Shown: piece by piece, positions 6,231 to 6,235 of the stretch | How positions within the stretch are numbered: position 1 is the stretch's first letter | Layout: each line of letters opens with the position of its first letter | Assembly: GCA_013817065.1 (NCBI GenBank) | Contig: JACDDJ010000293.1 | Coordinates: 1-6,235 of the forward strand | From: Acidobacteriota bacterium | GTDB taxonomy: Bacteria; Acidobacteriota; Vicinamibacteria; Vicinamibacterales; 2-12-FULL-66-21 | DNA length: 6,235 nt | Direction of reading: 5' to 3' | Notes under the pieces: generated by a model | What the model saw: only the letters and a program-made list of their open reading frames with translations | The model's database searches: none | Told to the model about the DNA's origin: nothing | Position numbers and translations under genes: made by a program

Positions 6231-6235
6231 ATGCC
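6231..6235 (+). CDS. Possible start of the next gene, cut by the window edge
   Basis: An ATG at 6231-6233 is preceded by GGAG (6218-6221) with nine bases between them, an ideal Shine-Dalgarno arrangement and better than that of most genes in this window. Only ATG CC is visible, giving Met followed by Pro if the codon starts CC. No function can be assigned from this. The REP-like palindrome immediately upstream would fit a REP-associated transposase, whose proteins often begin Met-Pro-Arg or Met-Ala-Arg, but a continuing glycan gene is equally possible. Confidence 0.3.

Overview
The window is a dense, single-strand (+) run of glycan-assembly genes in a GC-rich bacterial genome. It holds the tail of one gene, six complete genes, and what looks like the first codon of an eighth. 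The pairs overlap or sit 1 to 44 bases apart, and four of the six complete genes use, or may use, GTG or TTG starts. This is typical of a high-GC Gram-negative-type chromosome. The overall flavour of the proteins recalls Acidobacteriota (Vicinamibacteria-like) genomes, but that is an impression from memory and the sequence does not prove it. There is no rRNA, tRNA, CRISPR array, insertion sequence or phage gene. No stretch over 300 bases lacks a gene.

Layout: bases 1-126 are the C-terminal end of a protein, probably a GT-B (family 4 like) glycosyltransferase. A 44-base gap (127-170) is AT-richer than its surroundings and holds the best promoter candidate. Then come two GT2 enzymes of the dolichol/polyprenyl-phosphate sugar synthase type, each with two C-terminal membrane helices (171-1136 and 1136-1996). 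Next is a multi-pass GT-C glycosyltransferase of the ArnT/PMT/GT39 type (2002-3240), a short soluble DPM1-like GT2 (3219-3941), a GT4 glycosyltransferase (3943-5172), and an NAD-dependent sugar epimerase/dehydratase of the extended SDR family (5187-6197). The last 38 bases hold an imperfect palindrome resembling a REP element, followed by a Shine-Dalgarno-like GGAG and an ATG.

How the genes may work together (inference): the SDR makes or modifies a nucleotide sugar, and the GT4 enzymes extend a lipid-linked glycan in the cytoplasm. The three GT2 enzymes charge a polyprenyl-phosphate carrier with single sugars. The GT-C enzyme then uses such a carrier-linked sugar on the outer face of the inner membrane to decorate a glycan, lipid or protein. 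No flippase, polymerase, ligase or export gene is seen, so this is part of a larger locus. The two most unusual points are the epimerase, which has Asn where the catalytic Tyr of YxxxK should be, and the co-location of three carrier-charging GT2 enzymes with one GT-C enzyme.
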